Shown: positions 44,101 through 53,583, counted from the first letter of the stretch. The stretch: 64,000 bases of DNA from Pseudomonas uvaldensis (GCF_021271205.1 NZ_JAIWKS010000003.1:248001-312000), one strand, 5' to 3'. Program-made: numbers and translations. Notes: a model not told the origin generated them from the letters alone.

Positions 44101-44553
44101 ATGACGCAGCAGACAGGGTCAGGCAGCCATGAATGCCCGGTGGCCAGGGCGGTGGAGGTCATTGGGGATCGCTGGTCGCTGCTGATCGTTCGCGACGCAT
44201 TCGACGACGTGCGCAGGTTCAGTGAATTCCAGAAGAACCTCGGGCTTGCGAAGAACATCCTCGCGTCGCGCCTCAAGGCGCTGGTGGAGGTGGGGGTGCT
44301 GGAGACGAGGCCTGCCTCCGATGGCAGCGCCTACAAGGAATATGTACTGACGCAAAAGGGGCGCGAGGTATTCCCCATCGTGGTTTCCCTGCGCCAGTGG
44401 GGTGAGCGACATTTGTTCAAGGCCGGGGAAACGCACTCGGTGCTGCTGGACAATGAGCGGGACGAGCCGGTGGCGTTGCTCGAGGTTCGTTCGCTTGATG
44501 GAAGGAAACTCGAGGCGGGCGATTGCCATCGTCGTCGCGTGATCAAGGCTTGA
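44101..44553 (+). CDS. HxlR-family transcriptional regulator
   Basis: The 150-residue winged-helix regulator has the HxlR signature ECPVARAVEVIGDRWSLLIVRDAF, followed by RRFSEFQKNLGLAKNILASRLKALVEVGVLETRP. The conserved N-terminal Cys is present and can sense aldehydes or oxidants in some members. I chose the ATG at 44101; a GTG three codons upstream (44092) is possible. It likely regulates the divergent MFS transporter. Confidence 0.9.
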   Translation: MTQQTGSGSHECPVARAVEVIGDRWSLLIVRDAFDDVRRFSEFQKNLGLAKNILASRLKALVEVGVLETRPASDGSAYKEYVLTQKGREVFPIVVSLRQWGERHLFKAGETHSVLLDNERDEPVALLEVRSLDGRKLEAGDCHRRRVIKA

Positions 44554-44695
44554 AGGGGGGGCGTTTCGATTTGTAAGTTCTTGGTAAACCTTCGCCATTG
44601 CACGGAATTTTCAACCTTTGCCGCGTTCCAACGCCAGCCAGAGTCGATTGCCCGTGCCCTGGCACATCAGACCGAAAAACCAGGAGCTTTTCCCC

Positions 44696-45391
44696 ATGTT
44701 CACCCCGCGTCGCTTGATTGTTGTCGCTACCGCTGTGGCCCTGTTGTCCGGCTGCGCGTCGCCTAACCCTTATGATAACCAGGGTCAGGCTTCTACCGAT
44801 TCTTCAGGGATGAGCAGAACTGCCAAGTACGGCGGTCTGGGGGCCCTGGCGGGCGCGTTGGCCGGTGCGGCCATCGATCACAATAACCGTGGCAAAGGTG
44901 CATTGATCGGCGCCGCGGTCGTGGGCGCTTCCGCTGCCGGTTACGGGTACTACGCCGACCAGCAGGAAAAGAAACTGCGAGCCAGTATGGCCAACACGGG
45001 CGTGGAAGTGCAGCGCCAGGGTGACCAGATCAAACTGATCATGCCGGGCAACATCACCTTCGCCACCGACTCGGCCAACATCGCGCCCAGCTTCTATCAG
45101 CCGCTGAACAACCTGGCCAACTCCCTCAAGGAGTTCAACCAGAACCAGATCGAAATCGTGGGCTACACCGACAGTACCGGTAGCCGCCAGCACAACATGG
45201 ACCTGTCCCAGCGTCGTGCGCAAAGCGTGGCGACCTACCTCACCTCCCAAGGCGTGAGCAGTGCGAACCTGAGTGCGCGTGGCGCCGGCCCGGACAACCC
45301 GGTTGCCAGCAATGCCGACGTCAACGGCCGTGCGCAGAACCGTCGTGTCGAGGTCAACCTCAAGGCGATTCCAGGCCAGCAATACCCATGA
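44696..45391 (+). CDS. OmpA-family lipoprotein with glycine zipper
   Basis: The 231-residue lipoprotein has a signal peptide with lipobox LLSGC (Cys at about residue 19). A glycine-zipper segment (GGLGALAGALAGAAIDHNNRGKGALIGAAVVGASAAGYGYYADQQ) is followed by a C-terminal OmpA peptidoglycan-binding domain (TFATDSANIAPSFYQPLNNLANSL..., VGYTDSTGSRQHNMDLSQRRAQSVATYL, NRRVEVNL). It probably links outer membrane and peptidoglycan, like YiaD. I chose the ATG at 44696. A strong terminator follows. Confidence 0.92.
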   Translation: MFTPRRLIVVATAVALLSGCASPNPYDNQGQASTDSSGMSRTAKYGGLGALAGALAGAAIDHNNRGKGALIGAAVVGASAAGYGYYADQQEKKLRASMANTGVEVQRQGDQIKLIMPGNITFATDSANIAPSFYQPLNNLANSLKEFNQNQIEIVGYTDSTGSRQHNMDLSQRRAQSVATYLTSQGVSSANLSARGAGPDNPVASNADVNGRAQNRRVEVNLKAIPGQQYP

Positions 45392-45407
45392 TTGCTGACG
45401 GCAAATG

Positions 45408-45441
45408 AAACGGGGGCCATGGAAACATGGCCCCCGTTTTT
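45408..45441 (+). terminator. intrinsic terminator after the OmpA-like gene
   Basis: The 14-bp perfect stem AAACGGGGGCCATG/CATGGCCCCCGTTT with a GAAA tetraloop is followed by TT. The aminotransferase remnant begins just at its right edge. Confidence 0.93.
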
Positions 45442-45442
45442 C

Positions 45443-45877
45443 ATGCCCCTCATGGGCCATGGCTGGACCTATTCCGGGCACCCGATCTGCGCAGCGGCGG
45501 CCTTGGCCAACCTCGACATTCTTGAGCGGGAAAACCTGACGGCCAATGCCGAAGAGGTCGGCGGCTACTTGAACCGCCGTTTGCGCGAAACCCTCGAAGG
45601 CCATCCGCTGGTGGGCGAGGTGCGCGGGGACGGTATGCTGGCGGCGGTGGAATTCATGGCGGACCGCGAACAGCGCACGGCTTTCGATCCTGCGTTGAAA
45701 GTCGGCCCCAAGGTCTCGGCTGCCTGCCTGGAGCAGGGCATGATCGCCCGCGCCATGCCTCACGGCGACATCCTGGGCTTCGCCCCGCCGCTGATCCTCA
45801 CCCGTGAAGACGCCGACCTGATCGTCGACATCACCAAAGGCGCCATCGATCAGGTGGCGGAGCAAGTGCTGGATTAA
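45443..45877 (+). pseudogene. 3' fragment of a class III omega-transaminase gene
   Basis: About 145 residues match only the C-terminal third of omega-amino-acid:pyruvate-type aminotransferases: HGWTYSGHPICAAAALANLDILEREN, GEVRGDGMLAAVEF and LILTREDADLIVDITKGAIDQVA. The first two thirds, including the PLP lysine, are missing. Homology begins within a few codons of the OmpA terminator, which suggests a deletion or recombination joined the two. Such a piece cannot be a working enzyme. It has a normal stop codon and no internal frameshift, so the truncation is probably recent. Confidence 0.85.
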
Positions 45878-45924
45878 GCAGTGCTGTAGTGTGGCTGCGA
45901 GAGGCGTAGCCACCCTCAATCCCT

Positions 45925-46012
45925 TGTGGGAGCGAGCCTGCTCGCGATAGCGGTGTGCCTGAACAGGTGATGTCGGATGTACCGAGGTCATCGCGGGCAG
46001 GCCTTGCTCACA
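45925..46012. repeat. REP doublet, second copy degraded
   Basis: TGTGGGAGCGAGCCTGCTCGCGAT at the left and an imperfect inverted copy (ATCGCGGGCAGGCCTTGCTCACA) at the right, between the transaminase remnant and the acid-sugar gene. Confidence 0.8.
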
Positions 46013-46213
46013 GATTTCCCCCTGGTGGCTGCGGACATATGGCCACCTCCGATCACATATTTCCTATCCCAAATCTCTCCTCTGTGACGCTTGGTAGTAT
46101 GACGACTTTTTGTGAGTCGCCACATCGCTATGTGAGCGCTCTCTTGGTTATTCACCATAAATAGAGAATTTACGGTTGACACCGCGCCACCAACGTCAGA
46201 ATAATCCGTCATG

Positions 46214-46231
46214 TTGTATGACGACATACAA
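46214..46231. promoter_or_regulatory. 18-bp palindromic operator upstream of the acid-sugar dehydratase gene
   Basis: TTGTATG-ACGA-CATACAA is a perfect palindrome with seven-base arms, 30 bases before the dehydratase start. A partial copy sharing GTATGACGAC is at 46097-46106. The shape and the TTGTATG half-site fit GntR/FadR-type sites, and two such regulators lie at the far end of the cluster. Its presence supports the ATG at 46262 rather than 46211 as gene start. Confidence 0.68.
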
Positions 46232-46261
46232 ATAAATAACAAGACACGGTGCTCCCTCCCT

Positions 46262-47416
46262 ATGAGAATCACAGGCGTTCACGTCGACATCTTTTCCACC
46301 CCTTCGCGCCGTGCCCAGGACAGCGCCGGTCATGCCCACCCCGGCGAGGAGGTCATGATCAAGATGGCCTTGCTGCGCATCGGATGTGACGATGGCAGCG
46401 AGGGGTATGCCTTCGGCCCGCCTGAATTGATTCGTCCGCACATCATCGAATCCTTCGTGCGCAAGGTTCTGGTCGGCCGCGATCCGATGGACCGGGAGAG
46501 CATCTGGCAGGACCTGGCGCACTGGCAGCGTGGCAGTGCCGGGCAGTTCACCGATCGGGCGCTGGCGTTGGTGGAGCAAGCCCTGTGGGATCTGGCCGGG
46601 CGCAAGCTCAAGTTGCCGGTGCACAAGCTGATCGGCGGCTACCGTGACAAGGTTCCGGCCTACGGTTCGACCATGTGCGGCGACGATTTGCCGGGCGGGT
46701 TGTCCACACCGGATGAATACGGTCAGTTCGCCGAGAAACTGGTCCAGCGCGGCTACAAGGCCATCAAGCTGCACACCTGGATGCCGCCGATATCCTTCGC
46801 GCCGAACCCGCAAATGGATATCCAGGCCTGCGCCGCGGTGCGTGAGGCGGTGGGGCCGGATATCGCGCTGATGCTCGACGGTTACCACTGGTACAGCCGC
46901 ATGGACGCGCTGACCATTGGCAAGGCCCTTCAGGAACTGAATTTCGCCTGGTTCGAAGAACCGATGATGGAAGACTCGGCGGAGTCCTATGCCTGGCTGG
47001 CCGCCAACCTGGACATCCCGGTGCTGGGCCCGGAAAGCATCGCCGGAAAATTCCACAGTCGCGCCAGTTGGGTGACGCAGAAATCCTGTGACATCCTGCG
47101 TGCCGGCGTGGCCGGGGTCGGTGGCATCGGGCCGTGCCTGAAGGTGGCGCACCTGGCCGAGTCATTCGGCATGGACTGCGAAGTACACGGCAATGGCGCG
47201 GCGAACCTGGCGGTGGTCGGCGCGATCAGCAACTGCCGCTGGTACGAGCGTGGCCTGCTGCACCCGTTCCTCGACTACGACGAAGTGCCGGCGCACCTCA
47301 ACAGCCTCGTCGACCCCATGGACGCCGACGGCTTTGTGCACCTCTCGGATCGCCCCGGCTTGGGCGAGGACATCAACTTCGCGTACATCGAGGCGAACAC
47401 CGTGTCCCGACATTGA
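46262..47416 (+). CDS. enolase-superfamily (mandelate racemase subgroup) acid-sugar dehydratase
   Basis: The 384-residue enzyme has an N-terminal capping domain and a TIM barrel. Visible active-site elements are K169-x-H171 in AIKLHTW and metal ligands D206 (MLDGYHW), E232 (FEEP) and E258 (LGPES). An Asp-His dyad at D277 and H309 (EVHGNG) fits the mandelate racemase subgroup. Members dehydrate or epimerise aldonic or aldaric acids. The exact substrate is not decided. I chose the ATG at 46262 since an operator occupies the earlier possible start. It is followed by an ABC importer, suggesting uptake of its substrate or a precursor. Confidence 0.85.
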   Translation: MRITGVHVDIFSTPSRRAQDSAGHAHPGEEVMIKMALLRIGCDDGSEGYAFGPPELIRPHIIESFVRKVLVGRDPMDRESIWQDLAHWQRGSAGQFTDRALALVEQALWDLAGRKLKLPVHKLIGGYRDKVPAYGSTMCGDDLPGGLSTPDEYGQFAEKLVQRGYKAIKLHTWMPPISFAPNPQMDIQACAAVREAVGPDIALMLDGYHWYSRMDALTIGKALQELNFAWFEEPMMEDSAESYAWLAANLDIPVLGPESIAGKFHSRASWVTQKSCDILRAGVAGVGGIGPCLKVAHLAESFGMDCEVHGNGAANLAVVGAISNCRWYERGLLHPFLDYDEVPAHLNSLVDPMDADGFVHLSDRPGLGEDINFAYIEANTVSRH

Positions 47417-47487
47417 TCGTGTGCCCCGTCCGGGGCCGATAACGGCCCGAACGACAAGTCTTTATAAATATAAGAAAGGACTGAACC

Positions 47488-49110
47488 ATGAATCTCTGGC
47501 CCAAGCGCCTGACCCGGCTGCTGTGTGTCACCGTGGCCCTGTGCGCAATGCAGGCGCCCGTCAGCCTGGCTCAAGGCGAAACGCCCCCCGACCAATTGGT
47601 GGTGGGCATGAGCATGATCAATTTGCTGTCCCTGGACCCGGCCGCCGCGACGGGGCTGGAGGTCGCCGAAGTCAACGCCAACGTCTATGACATGCTCCTG
47701 GAGCAGGACGCGGCGCAGCCGGATATGCTGATTCCGGCCCTGGCGAAAACCTGGGAGATCAGCCCCGACCGCCTGCGGCTGACTTTCCAGTTGCGCGATG
47801 ACGTGCGTTTCCACTCCGGTGCGCCGCTCACCGCCCAGGACGTCGCCTGGTCATTGCAGCGCGTGGTCACCCTCAACCGCGCCCTGGCGTCCACCTGGAA
47901 AGCCTACGGCTTCACCGCTGACAATGTCGTCAAACTGATGCGCGCCGAGGGGCCGCACACCTTTGTCATGGAGTTACCACGCGTCACTGACCCGATGCTG
48001 GTGCTCAACACCTTGGCGACCTCTCCCAGCGCCTTCATCATCGATCGCTCGGTCGCTTTGCAACATCAGGTCGCCGATGACCAAGGCGCGGCATGGCTGG
48101 CGACGCACGCGGCCGGCTCCGGCGCGTTCAAGCTCGACATCTGGCGCGCCAACGACGTGATCCTGATGAGTCGTAATGACGACTACTGGCGCGGCGCGGC
48201 GAAATTGCGCCGAGTGATCATGCGCAACATGACTGAGTCCCAGGCGTTGCGCCTGATGGTCGAGCGCGGTGACCTGGACGTGGCCCGTGGCATGGCGGCC
48301 ACCGACATCAAGGCCCTGGGCAAGGTCGACGAGGTGCGCATCCAGAGCATCGCTCGGGGCACCCTGTACTATGTGGCGATGAGCATGCAGCAGCCGCTGT
48401 TCCAGGACATCCGCGTGCGCCAGGCCATCCGCCTGTTGATCGATTACCAGGGCATCAATGAAGTGGTGATGCCGCATTACGGCGTGCTCAATCAACGGCC
48501 GTTGCAGCTGGGGCTGGCGGCACGCCTGCCGGATCCGGGCTATCGCCTGGACGTGGCCGAGGCCAAGCGCCTGCTGGCGGCGGCCGGTCATGGGGACGGC
48601 TTCAAGATCAGCATTCGCTCGCTCACCGATCCGCCCTTCATCAACATCGCCACCAGCCTGCAAGCGACGCTGGCCCAGGCCGGTATCCAGGCGACGATCA
48701 TCACCGGCACCGGCAACCAGATCTACGGGGCGATGCGCGACCGTCAGTTCGACATCCTCGTCGGCCGCGGCGGTGGCGGGGCGGAGCGCCATCCCCATTC
48801 CAGCCTGCGCGCCCTGGTATACAACCCGGACAACCGCACCGAGGCCAAGCTGAGCAACTTCCAGGGCTGGCGCACTTCATTCTTCGACCCGCAGCTCAAT
48901 CAGTTGATCGAGCAGGCCGAACGCGAGCGCGATCCCGAGCGCCAGCGTGAACTCTACGGGCAGATCCAGAACCGCTACGACCAACAGGCTGGAGCCATCA
49001 TGCCGGTCTCGCAGATGGTGGATGAAGTGGTGACCCATGCGGACGTGCGCAACTACATCGGCCACACCGCCGCCACCACGCGTCTTCGGGACGTCTACAA
49101 GCAGCGCTGA
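47488..49110 (+). CDS. ABC transporter substrate-binding protein, dipeptide/oligopeptide family
   Basis: The 540-residue periplasmic protein has a signal peptide (cleavage near SLAQG, residue 29) and the SBP_bac_5 fold. Hallmarks are TWEISPDRLRLTFQLRDDVRFHSGAPLTAQDVAWSLQR and IRVRQAIRLLIDYQGI-type motifs. Although the family is named for peptides, many members bind sugars, opines or oligosaccharides. It is first of the five importer genes, 71 bases after the dehydratase, with AAGAAAGGA as ribosome site. Confidence 0.93.
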   Translation: MNLWPKRLTRLLCVTVALCAMQAPVSLAQGETPPDQLVVGMSMINLLSLDPAAATGLEVAEVNANVYDMLLEQDAAQPDMLIPALAKTWEISPDRLRLTFQLRDDVRFHSGAPLTAQDVAWSLQRVVTLNRALASTWKAYGFTADNVVKLMRAEGPHTFVMELPRVTDPMLVLNTLATSPSAFIIDRSVALQHQVADDQGAAWLATHAAGSGAFKLDIWRANDVILMSRNDDYWRGAAKLRRVIMRNMTESQALRLMVERGDLDVARGMAATDIKALGKVDEVRIQSIARGTLYYVAMSMQQPLFQDIRVRQAIRLLIDYQGINEVVMPHYGVLNQRPLQLGLAARLPDPGYRLDVAEAKRLLAAAGHGDGFKISIRSLTDPPFINIATSLQATLAQAGIQATIITGTGNQIYGAMRDRQFDILVGRGGGGAERHPHSSLRALVYNPDNRTEAKLSNFQGWRTSFFDPQLNQLIEQAERERDPERQRELYGQIQNRYDQQAGAIMPVSQMVDEVVTHADVRNYIGHTAATTRLRDVYKQR

Positions 49111-49138
49111 AATCGACGGCCATGCGGCCAAGGCAGGA

Positions 49139-50182
49139 ATGAATATGTCGACTGCATTCTTTTCAATCTGGACCACCCGGGCCGCGTCAGCGACCCGGCG
49201 CGGCGGCTCGGTGGCGGTCACGCTGCTGGGGTTGCTGCTACTGACCTTTTTCATCGGCAGGGTGATGCCCCTGGACCCGGTTCTGGCCATCGTCGGCCCC
49301 GACGCCGATGCCTCAGCCTACGCCCAGGTGCACAAAGAACTGGGCCTGGACAAACCGTTGTGGAACCAGTTCGCGATCTACCTGGGCGACCTGCTCCAGG
49401 GCGATTTCGGCATGGCCTTGTTGACCGGCAACCCGGTGATCACCGACATCGCCCGGGTGTTCCCGGCCACTTTGGAACTGGCGACCCTCGCGATTCTGTT
49501 CGGCGTGCTGGCGGGCTTGCCATTGGGTGTCTACGCCGCGACTCATAAGGGCCGTGCCGGTGACCACGTCGCGCGCCTGATCACACTGTTTGGTTATTCC
49601 ACGCCGATTTTCTGGATCGGCATGATGGCCTTCCTGGTGTTCTACGCCTGGCTGGGTTGGGCCGGTGGCGTTGGGCGGATCGGCCTGGCCTATGACGGAC
49701 TGATCCCCCGGCACACCGGTCTGCTGTTGATCGACACCGCCTGGTCCGGCGAGTGGGAAGCCTTTCGCAGCGCGTTGCGGCACATCCTGCTGCCGGCGGT
49801 GATCCTGAGCTTCAACTCGGTGGCCTACATCAGCCGCATGACTCGCAGTTTCATGCTCGAGCAGTTGTCTCAGGAATACATCATCACCGCCCGGGTCAAG
49901 GGGCTGTCCCAACGGCGGATTGTCTGGGGACACGCCTTTGGCAACATCCGCGTGCAACTGCTGACCATTGTCGCGCTAGCCTACGGTGGCCTGCTGGAAG
50001 GGGCGGTCCTGATCGAAACCGTGTTTGCCTGGCCGGGTTTCGGCCAATACCTGACCGGCAGCCTGCTGCTCGGTGACATGAACGCGGTGATGGCCTGCGT
50101 GCTGTTGATCGGCCTCATCTTCGTGACGCTGAACCTGATCAGCGATGCGCTGTACAAGATCTTCGACCCGAGGACTCGCTAA
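49139..50182 (+). CDS. ABC transporter permease, DppB/OppB type
   Basis: The 347-residue permease has six membrane segments and the DppB pattern: N-terminal VTLLGLLLLTFFIGRVMPLDPV, then LGLDKPLWNQFAIYLGDLLQGDFG, and the EAA loop around YIITARVKGLSQRRIVWGHAFGN. I chose the ATG at 49139 (AAGG five bases upstream); an ATG at 49145 is equally possible. The earlier frame overlaps the substrate-binding protein gene. Its stop overlaps the next ATG (TAATG). Confidence 0.92.
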   Translation: MNMSTAFFSIWTTRAASATRRGGSVAVTLLGLLLLTFFIGRVMPLDPVLAIVGPDADASAYAQVHKELGLDKPLWNQFAIYLGDLLQGDFGMALLTGNPVITDIARVFPATLELATLAILFGVLAGLPLGVYAATHKGRAGDHVARLITLFGYSTPIFWIGMMAFLVFYAWLGWAGGVGRIGLAYDGLIPRHTGLLLIDTAWSGEWEAFRSALRHILLPAVILSFNSVAYISRMTRSFMLEQLSQEYIITARVKGLSQRRIVWGHAFGNIRVQLLTIVALAYGGLLEGAVLIETVFAWPGFGQYLTGSLLLGDMNAVMACVLLIGLIFVTLNLISDALYKIFDPRTR

Positions 50183-51090
50183 TGAACCTGCCCCTTGCTT
50201 CCAGCGCGGCCGGCAGTGCCGCGCTGCCCGCCTCAAGCGCCGCGGCGCTGACCGCCAGCACCCTGCGCCTGCTGCGATTCTTGCTGCGCAACCCGATGAC
50301 CTTCGTCGGCCTGATCGTGGTTTCGACCTTGATCCTGGTGGCCGCCATTGCCCCGTGGATTGCCGGTCACGACCCGCTGCTGCAGAACCTTGCCGGTGCC
50401 TTGCAGGCACCCGGCAGCGTGCACTGGTTCGGCACGGACGAGTACGGTCGGGATGTCTTCGCCCGGCTGGTGTACGGCTCGCGCATCACCCTGTACATCG
50501 TGTTGTTGGTGACGGTGATCGTCGGCCCCATCGGCCTGCTGGTCGGGACGGTATCCGGCTACTTCGGCGGCTGGGTCGACAACTTGTTCATGCGCATCAC
50601 CGACATCTTCATCTCGTTCCCCAGTCTGGTCCTGGCGCTGGCGTTCATCGCGGCCCTCGGTCCAGGCCTGGAGCATGCGGTGATCGCCATCGCACTGACG
50701 GCCTGGCCGCCGATTGCCCGTCTGGCACGCGCCGAGACATTGCCGCTGCGCAACGCCGACTTCGTCGTAGCGGTTCAGCTCCAGGGCGCGTCGAGTACCC
50801 GCATCATCCTGCGCCACATCATTCCGATGTGCCTCTCGTCGGTGATCATCCGCCTGACTATGAACATGGCGAGCATCATCCTCACCGCTGCCGCCCTGGG
50901 CTTTCTCGGCCTCGGCGCCCAGGCACCGTTGCCGGAGTGGGGCGCGATGATTTCCACCGGGCGGCGCTACATGCTCGAAAGCTGGTGGCTGGTAGCTGCG
51001 CCAGGTATGGCGATCATGCTGGTCAGTCTGGCCTTCAACCTGCTGGGCGACGGCTTGCGTGACGTCCTCGATCCGCGCAGCCAATCCTGA
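50182..51090 (+). CDS. ABC transporter permease, DppC/OppC type
   Basis: The 302-residue permease has the DppC N-terminal pattern (LLRFLLRNPMTFVGLIVVSTLILVAAIAPWIAG) and WFGTDEYGRDVFARLVYGSRITL. The EAA-type loop is VQLQGASSTRIILRHIIPM. It is translationally coupled to the DppB-type gene through TAATG and precedes the ATPase genes by ten bases. Confidence 0.93.
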   Translation: MNLPLASSAAGSAALPASSAAALTASTLRLLRFLLRNPMTFVGLIVVSTLILVAAIAPWIAGHDPLLQNLAGALQAPGSVHWFGTDEYGRDVFARLVYGSRITLYIVLLVTVIVGPIGLLVGTVSGYFGGWVDNLFMRITDIFISFPSLVLALAFIAALGPGLEHAVIAIALTAWPPIARLARAETLPLRNADFVVAVQLQGASSTRIILRHIIPMCLSSVIIRLTMNMASIILTAAALGFLGLGAQAPLPEWGAMISTGRRYMLESWWLVAAPGMAIMLVSLAFNLLGDGLRDVLDPRSQS

Positions 51091-51100
51091 GGAACAGCCC

Positions 51101-51940
51101 ATGACCGAAATAAAACTGGCAGTACAAGACCTTTGCGTCGAGTTCCGCAACGCTGGCAAAACGACCCTGGCGGTCCGTGACGTATCGTTCACCCTGGGCC
51201 GGGAAAAACTCGCCATCGTCGGCGAGTCCGGCTCTGGAAAATCCACCGTCGGTCGCAGCCTGCTACGCCTGCATCCACCCACGGCGCGCATCACCGCCAG
51301 GACCCTGCGCTTTGCCGACATCGACTTGCTGGCGGCCAGTGAGAAGCAGATCCAGGCGATCCGTGGCGCACGCATGTCGATGATCATGCAGGACCCCAAA
51401 TACTCGCTGAACCCGGTGGTGCGGGTCGGCGAACAGATTGCCGAGGCGTACCTTGCTCATCACAAGGTGCCGCATCGAGAAGCCCGCGAACGGGCCCTGG
51501 ACATGCTCGGCAAGGTCCACATCCGTGACCCGCAGCGGGTCTATGACTTGTACCCGCACGAGGTCTCCGGCGGCATGGGCCAACGGATCATGATCGCGAT
51601 GATGGTGATCACCGATCCCCAGGTGATCATCGCCGACGAACCCACTTCGGCGCTGGACGTATCGGTGCGCCGGCAGGTGCTCAACGTGTTGGAAGAGTTG
51701 GTCAGCGAGCGAGACCTGGGGCTGATCTTCATCAGTCACGACCTGAACCTGGTGCGGCACTTCTGCGACCGTGTGCTGGTGATGTATGCCGGTCGCGTGG
51801 TCGAGTCGATCGCCGCCGCTGACCTGGACCAAGCCTCTCATCCCTATACCCGTGGCCTGTTGGCCGCACTGCCCAGCCTGGACCATCCGCGTGCCATCCT
51901 GCCGGTGCTGCAACGTGACCCGCTTTGGTTGAATGCCTGA
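51101..51940 (+). CDS. ABC transporter ATP-binding protein, DppD type (short)
   Basis: The 279-residue ATPase has Walker A GESGSGKST, a signature SGGMGQR and Walker B VIIADEPTSALDV. It is shorter than the usual 320-330 residues of DppD/OppD and ends soon after the Walker domain, so the oligopeptide C-terminal extension is largely missing. The ATG at 51101 follows the DppC-type stop by ten bases; the frame upstream overlaps it. Confidence 0.92.
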   Translation: MTEIKLAVQDLCVEFRNAGKTTLAVRDVSFTLGREKLAIVGESGSGKSTVGRSLLRLHPPTARITARTLRFADIDLLAASEKQIQAIRGARMSMIMQDPKYSLNPVVRVGEQIAEAYLAHHKVPHREARERALDMLGKVHIRDPQRVYDLYPHEVSGGMGQRIMIAMMVITDPQVIIADEPTSALDVSVRRQVLNVLEELVSERDLGLIFISHDLNLVRHFCDRVLVMYAGRVVESIAAADLDQASHPYTRGLLAALPSLDHPRAILPVLQRDPLWLNA

Positions 51941-51952
51941 GGAGAGCCTGTC

Positions 51953-52720
51953 ATGAGCATGATTGAAATCACCGGCCTTAACCTCGGTTTTGGCACCGGC
52001 GCGGCACTGAACACGATATTGCACGATGTCGACTTGAGCGTGGCCGAGGGCGAGGCTTTCGGTCTGGTGGGAGAGTCCGGTTCGGGCAAGACCACGGTGC
52101 TGCGCTGCCTCGCTGGGCAGTACCAGCATTGGACCGGCAAGTTGCGGATCGCCGGCCAGGCCGTGACTCGCAACCTGCCGCTGAACCACTACCGCACGGT
52201 GCAGATGGTGTTCCAGGACCCGTACGCCTCGTTGCATCCACGCTACACCGTCGATGCTGCGCTGCAAGAGCCGCTGCGCATTCACGGGATCAGCGGGCGT
52301 TCGCAGAAGGTCAGCGAGATCCTGCGCAAGGTTGGTCTGAACGATAGCTTCCGCTTCCGTTATCCGCACCAGTTGTCCGGTGGCCAGCGCCAGCGTGTGG
52401 CTATCGCCCGTGCGCTGATCTTGCGGCCGCGGGTGCTGTTGCTGGATGAGCCGACCTCGGCGCTGGACGTCTCGGTGCAGGCGGAAATCCTCAACCTGCT
52501 GGCCGATCTGCGTCGTCAGGAAGGGCTGACTTACTTGATGGTCACCCACGACCTGGCAGTGGTCGCGCACTTGTGTGACCGGCTGGCGGTGATGCAGCAG
52601 GGCAAGGTGGTGGAGACGCTCGACAGCCACTTGCTGGCGAGTGACGGCGCAACGCACGCGTATACCCGTTTGCTGGTGCAGGCCAGCCGCGACATACAGC
52701 GCGTTCCCATAGCGGTCTGA
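51953..52720 (+). CDS. ABC transporter ATP-binding protein, DppF type (short)
   Basis: The 255-residue ATPase has Walker A GESGSGKTT, signature LSGGQRQRVAIARAL and Walker B VLLLDEPTSALDV. Like its partner it lacks most of the usual C-terminal oligopeptide extension. It completes the five-gene importer (binding protein, two permeases, two ATPases). A 135-base gap separates it from the porin gene. Confidence 0.92.
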   Translation: MSMIEITGLNLGFGTGAALNTILHDVDLSVAEGEAFGLVGESGSGKTTVLRCLAGQYQHWTGKLRIAGQAVTRNLPLNHYRTVQMVFQDPYASLHPRYTVDAALQEPLRIHGISGRSQKVSEILRKVGLNDSFRFRYPHQLSGGQRQRVAIARALILRPRVLLLDEPTSALDVSVQAEILNLLADLRRQEGLTYLMVTHDLAVVAHLCDRLAVMQQGKVVETLDSHLLASDGATHAYTRLLVQASRDIQRVPIAV

Positions 52721-52855
52721 GTCACGCGTTAACCCGATTGTATTTGTTTTAACCCGCAGAAGACGTTGAGCCCCTGGTTTCAATGCCGCGCCCGCGCTCG
52801 CCTGCGATTTGACGTTTCACCCAACTAACCCCTGCAACTAACAAGAATAAAAAAC

Positions 52856-53578
52856 ATGAAAAAGACACTTGTATCCGTTTCCCTCGCTTCGTTGTTCGCT
52901 TCGTTCGTTGCCCAGGCCGACACCGGCTATATCAACGTCCGCCACCAATATGCGGAGCAAACCCGCATGCATGCCGACCGTGCCAAGTTCGGCATGCGAT
53001 TGGACAATGGCGTAGGTCTGGAGGGCGAACTCAAATACAAGACCGCCGGTGATCGTGAAGATGTCGCTTTCGATAATACCGTTGGCGCCGGTCATGAGTT
53101 CACCGTCAACTATCAGCACAAACTCAATGATCGCTGGACGTTGACGCCTTCGTTTGCCATGGAAAGCGACGAGGAATCCACCACTTACAAGTTGGGCATG
53201 CGCCTGGGGTATCGCATTACCAAGGAACTGAGCATCGCCGGTCGCTATCGTTACGACTCCTCCAAGCTGGACCGCGACCAGGTCGACCATGACGTGCCCC
53301 GGAACGGTAAGGACGATCAGAAAATCAATCGCTACGACGTCTACGTCAACTATGCCGATCAAGGGCCGTGGGCTTATGAGTATCAACTGACCTACTTTGA
53401 TGCTGACTACATTCGCTATGACGGCGGCACCGATGACTATGAGCAGAATGTCGTGGTCAAGTACAAGTGGGACAAACGCTGGGCGCCGTTTTTTGAAGTG
53501 GGCGATATCAAAGTCAACTCCGTGGACAATGATCGGCAACTGCGTTTGCGCGTCGGCATCCAATACAACTTCTTCTGA
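52856..53578 (+). CDS. KdgM-family outer-membrane porin (oligogalacturonate type)
   Basis: The 240-residue protein has a signal peptide ending at AQAD (about residue 20) and a 12-strand barrel pattern with alternating aromatics, ending in Phe (NFF). KdgM porins pass acidic oligosaccharides such as oligogalacturonates across the outer membrane. Strand features DTGYINVRHQYAEQTRMHADRAKFGMRL match the family. Placed after an acid-sugar dehydratase and ABC importer, it suggests an acidic sugar oligomer or derivative as the substrate. Confidence 0.88.
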   Translation: MKKTLVSVSLASLFASFVAQADTGYINVRHQYAEQTRMHADRAKFGMRLDNGVGLEGELKYKTAGDREDVAFDNTVGAGHEFTVNYQHKLNDRWTLTPSFAMESDEESTTYKLGMRLGYRITKELSIAGRYRYDSSKLDRDQVDHDVPRNGKDDQKINRYDVYVNYADQGPWAYEYQLTYFDADYIRYDGGTDDYEQNVVVKYKWDKRWAPFFEVGDIKVNSVDNDRQLRLRVGIQYNFF

Positions 53579-53583
53579 GATTG

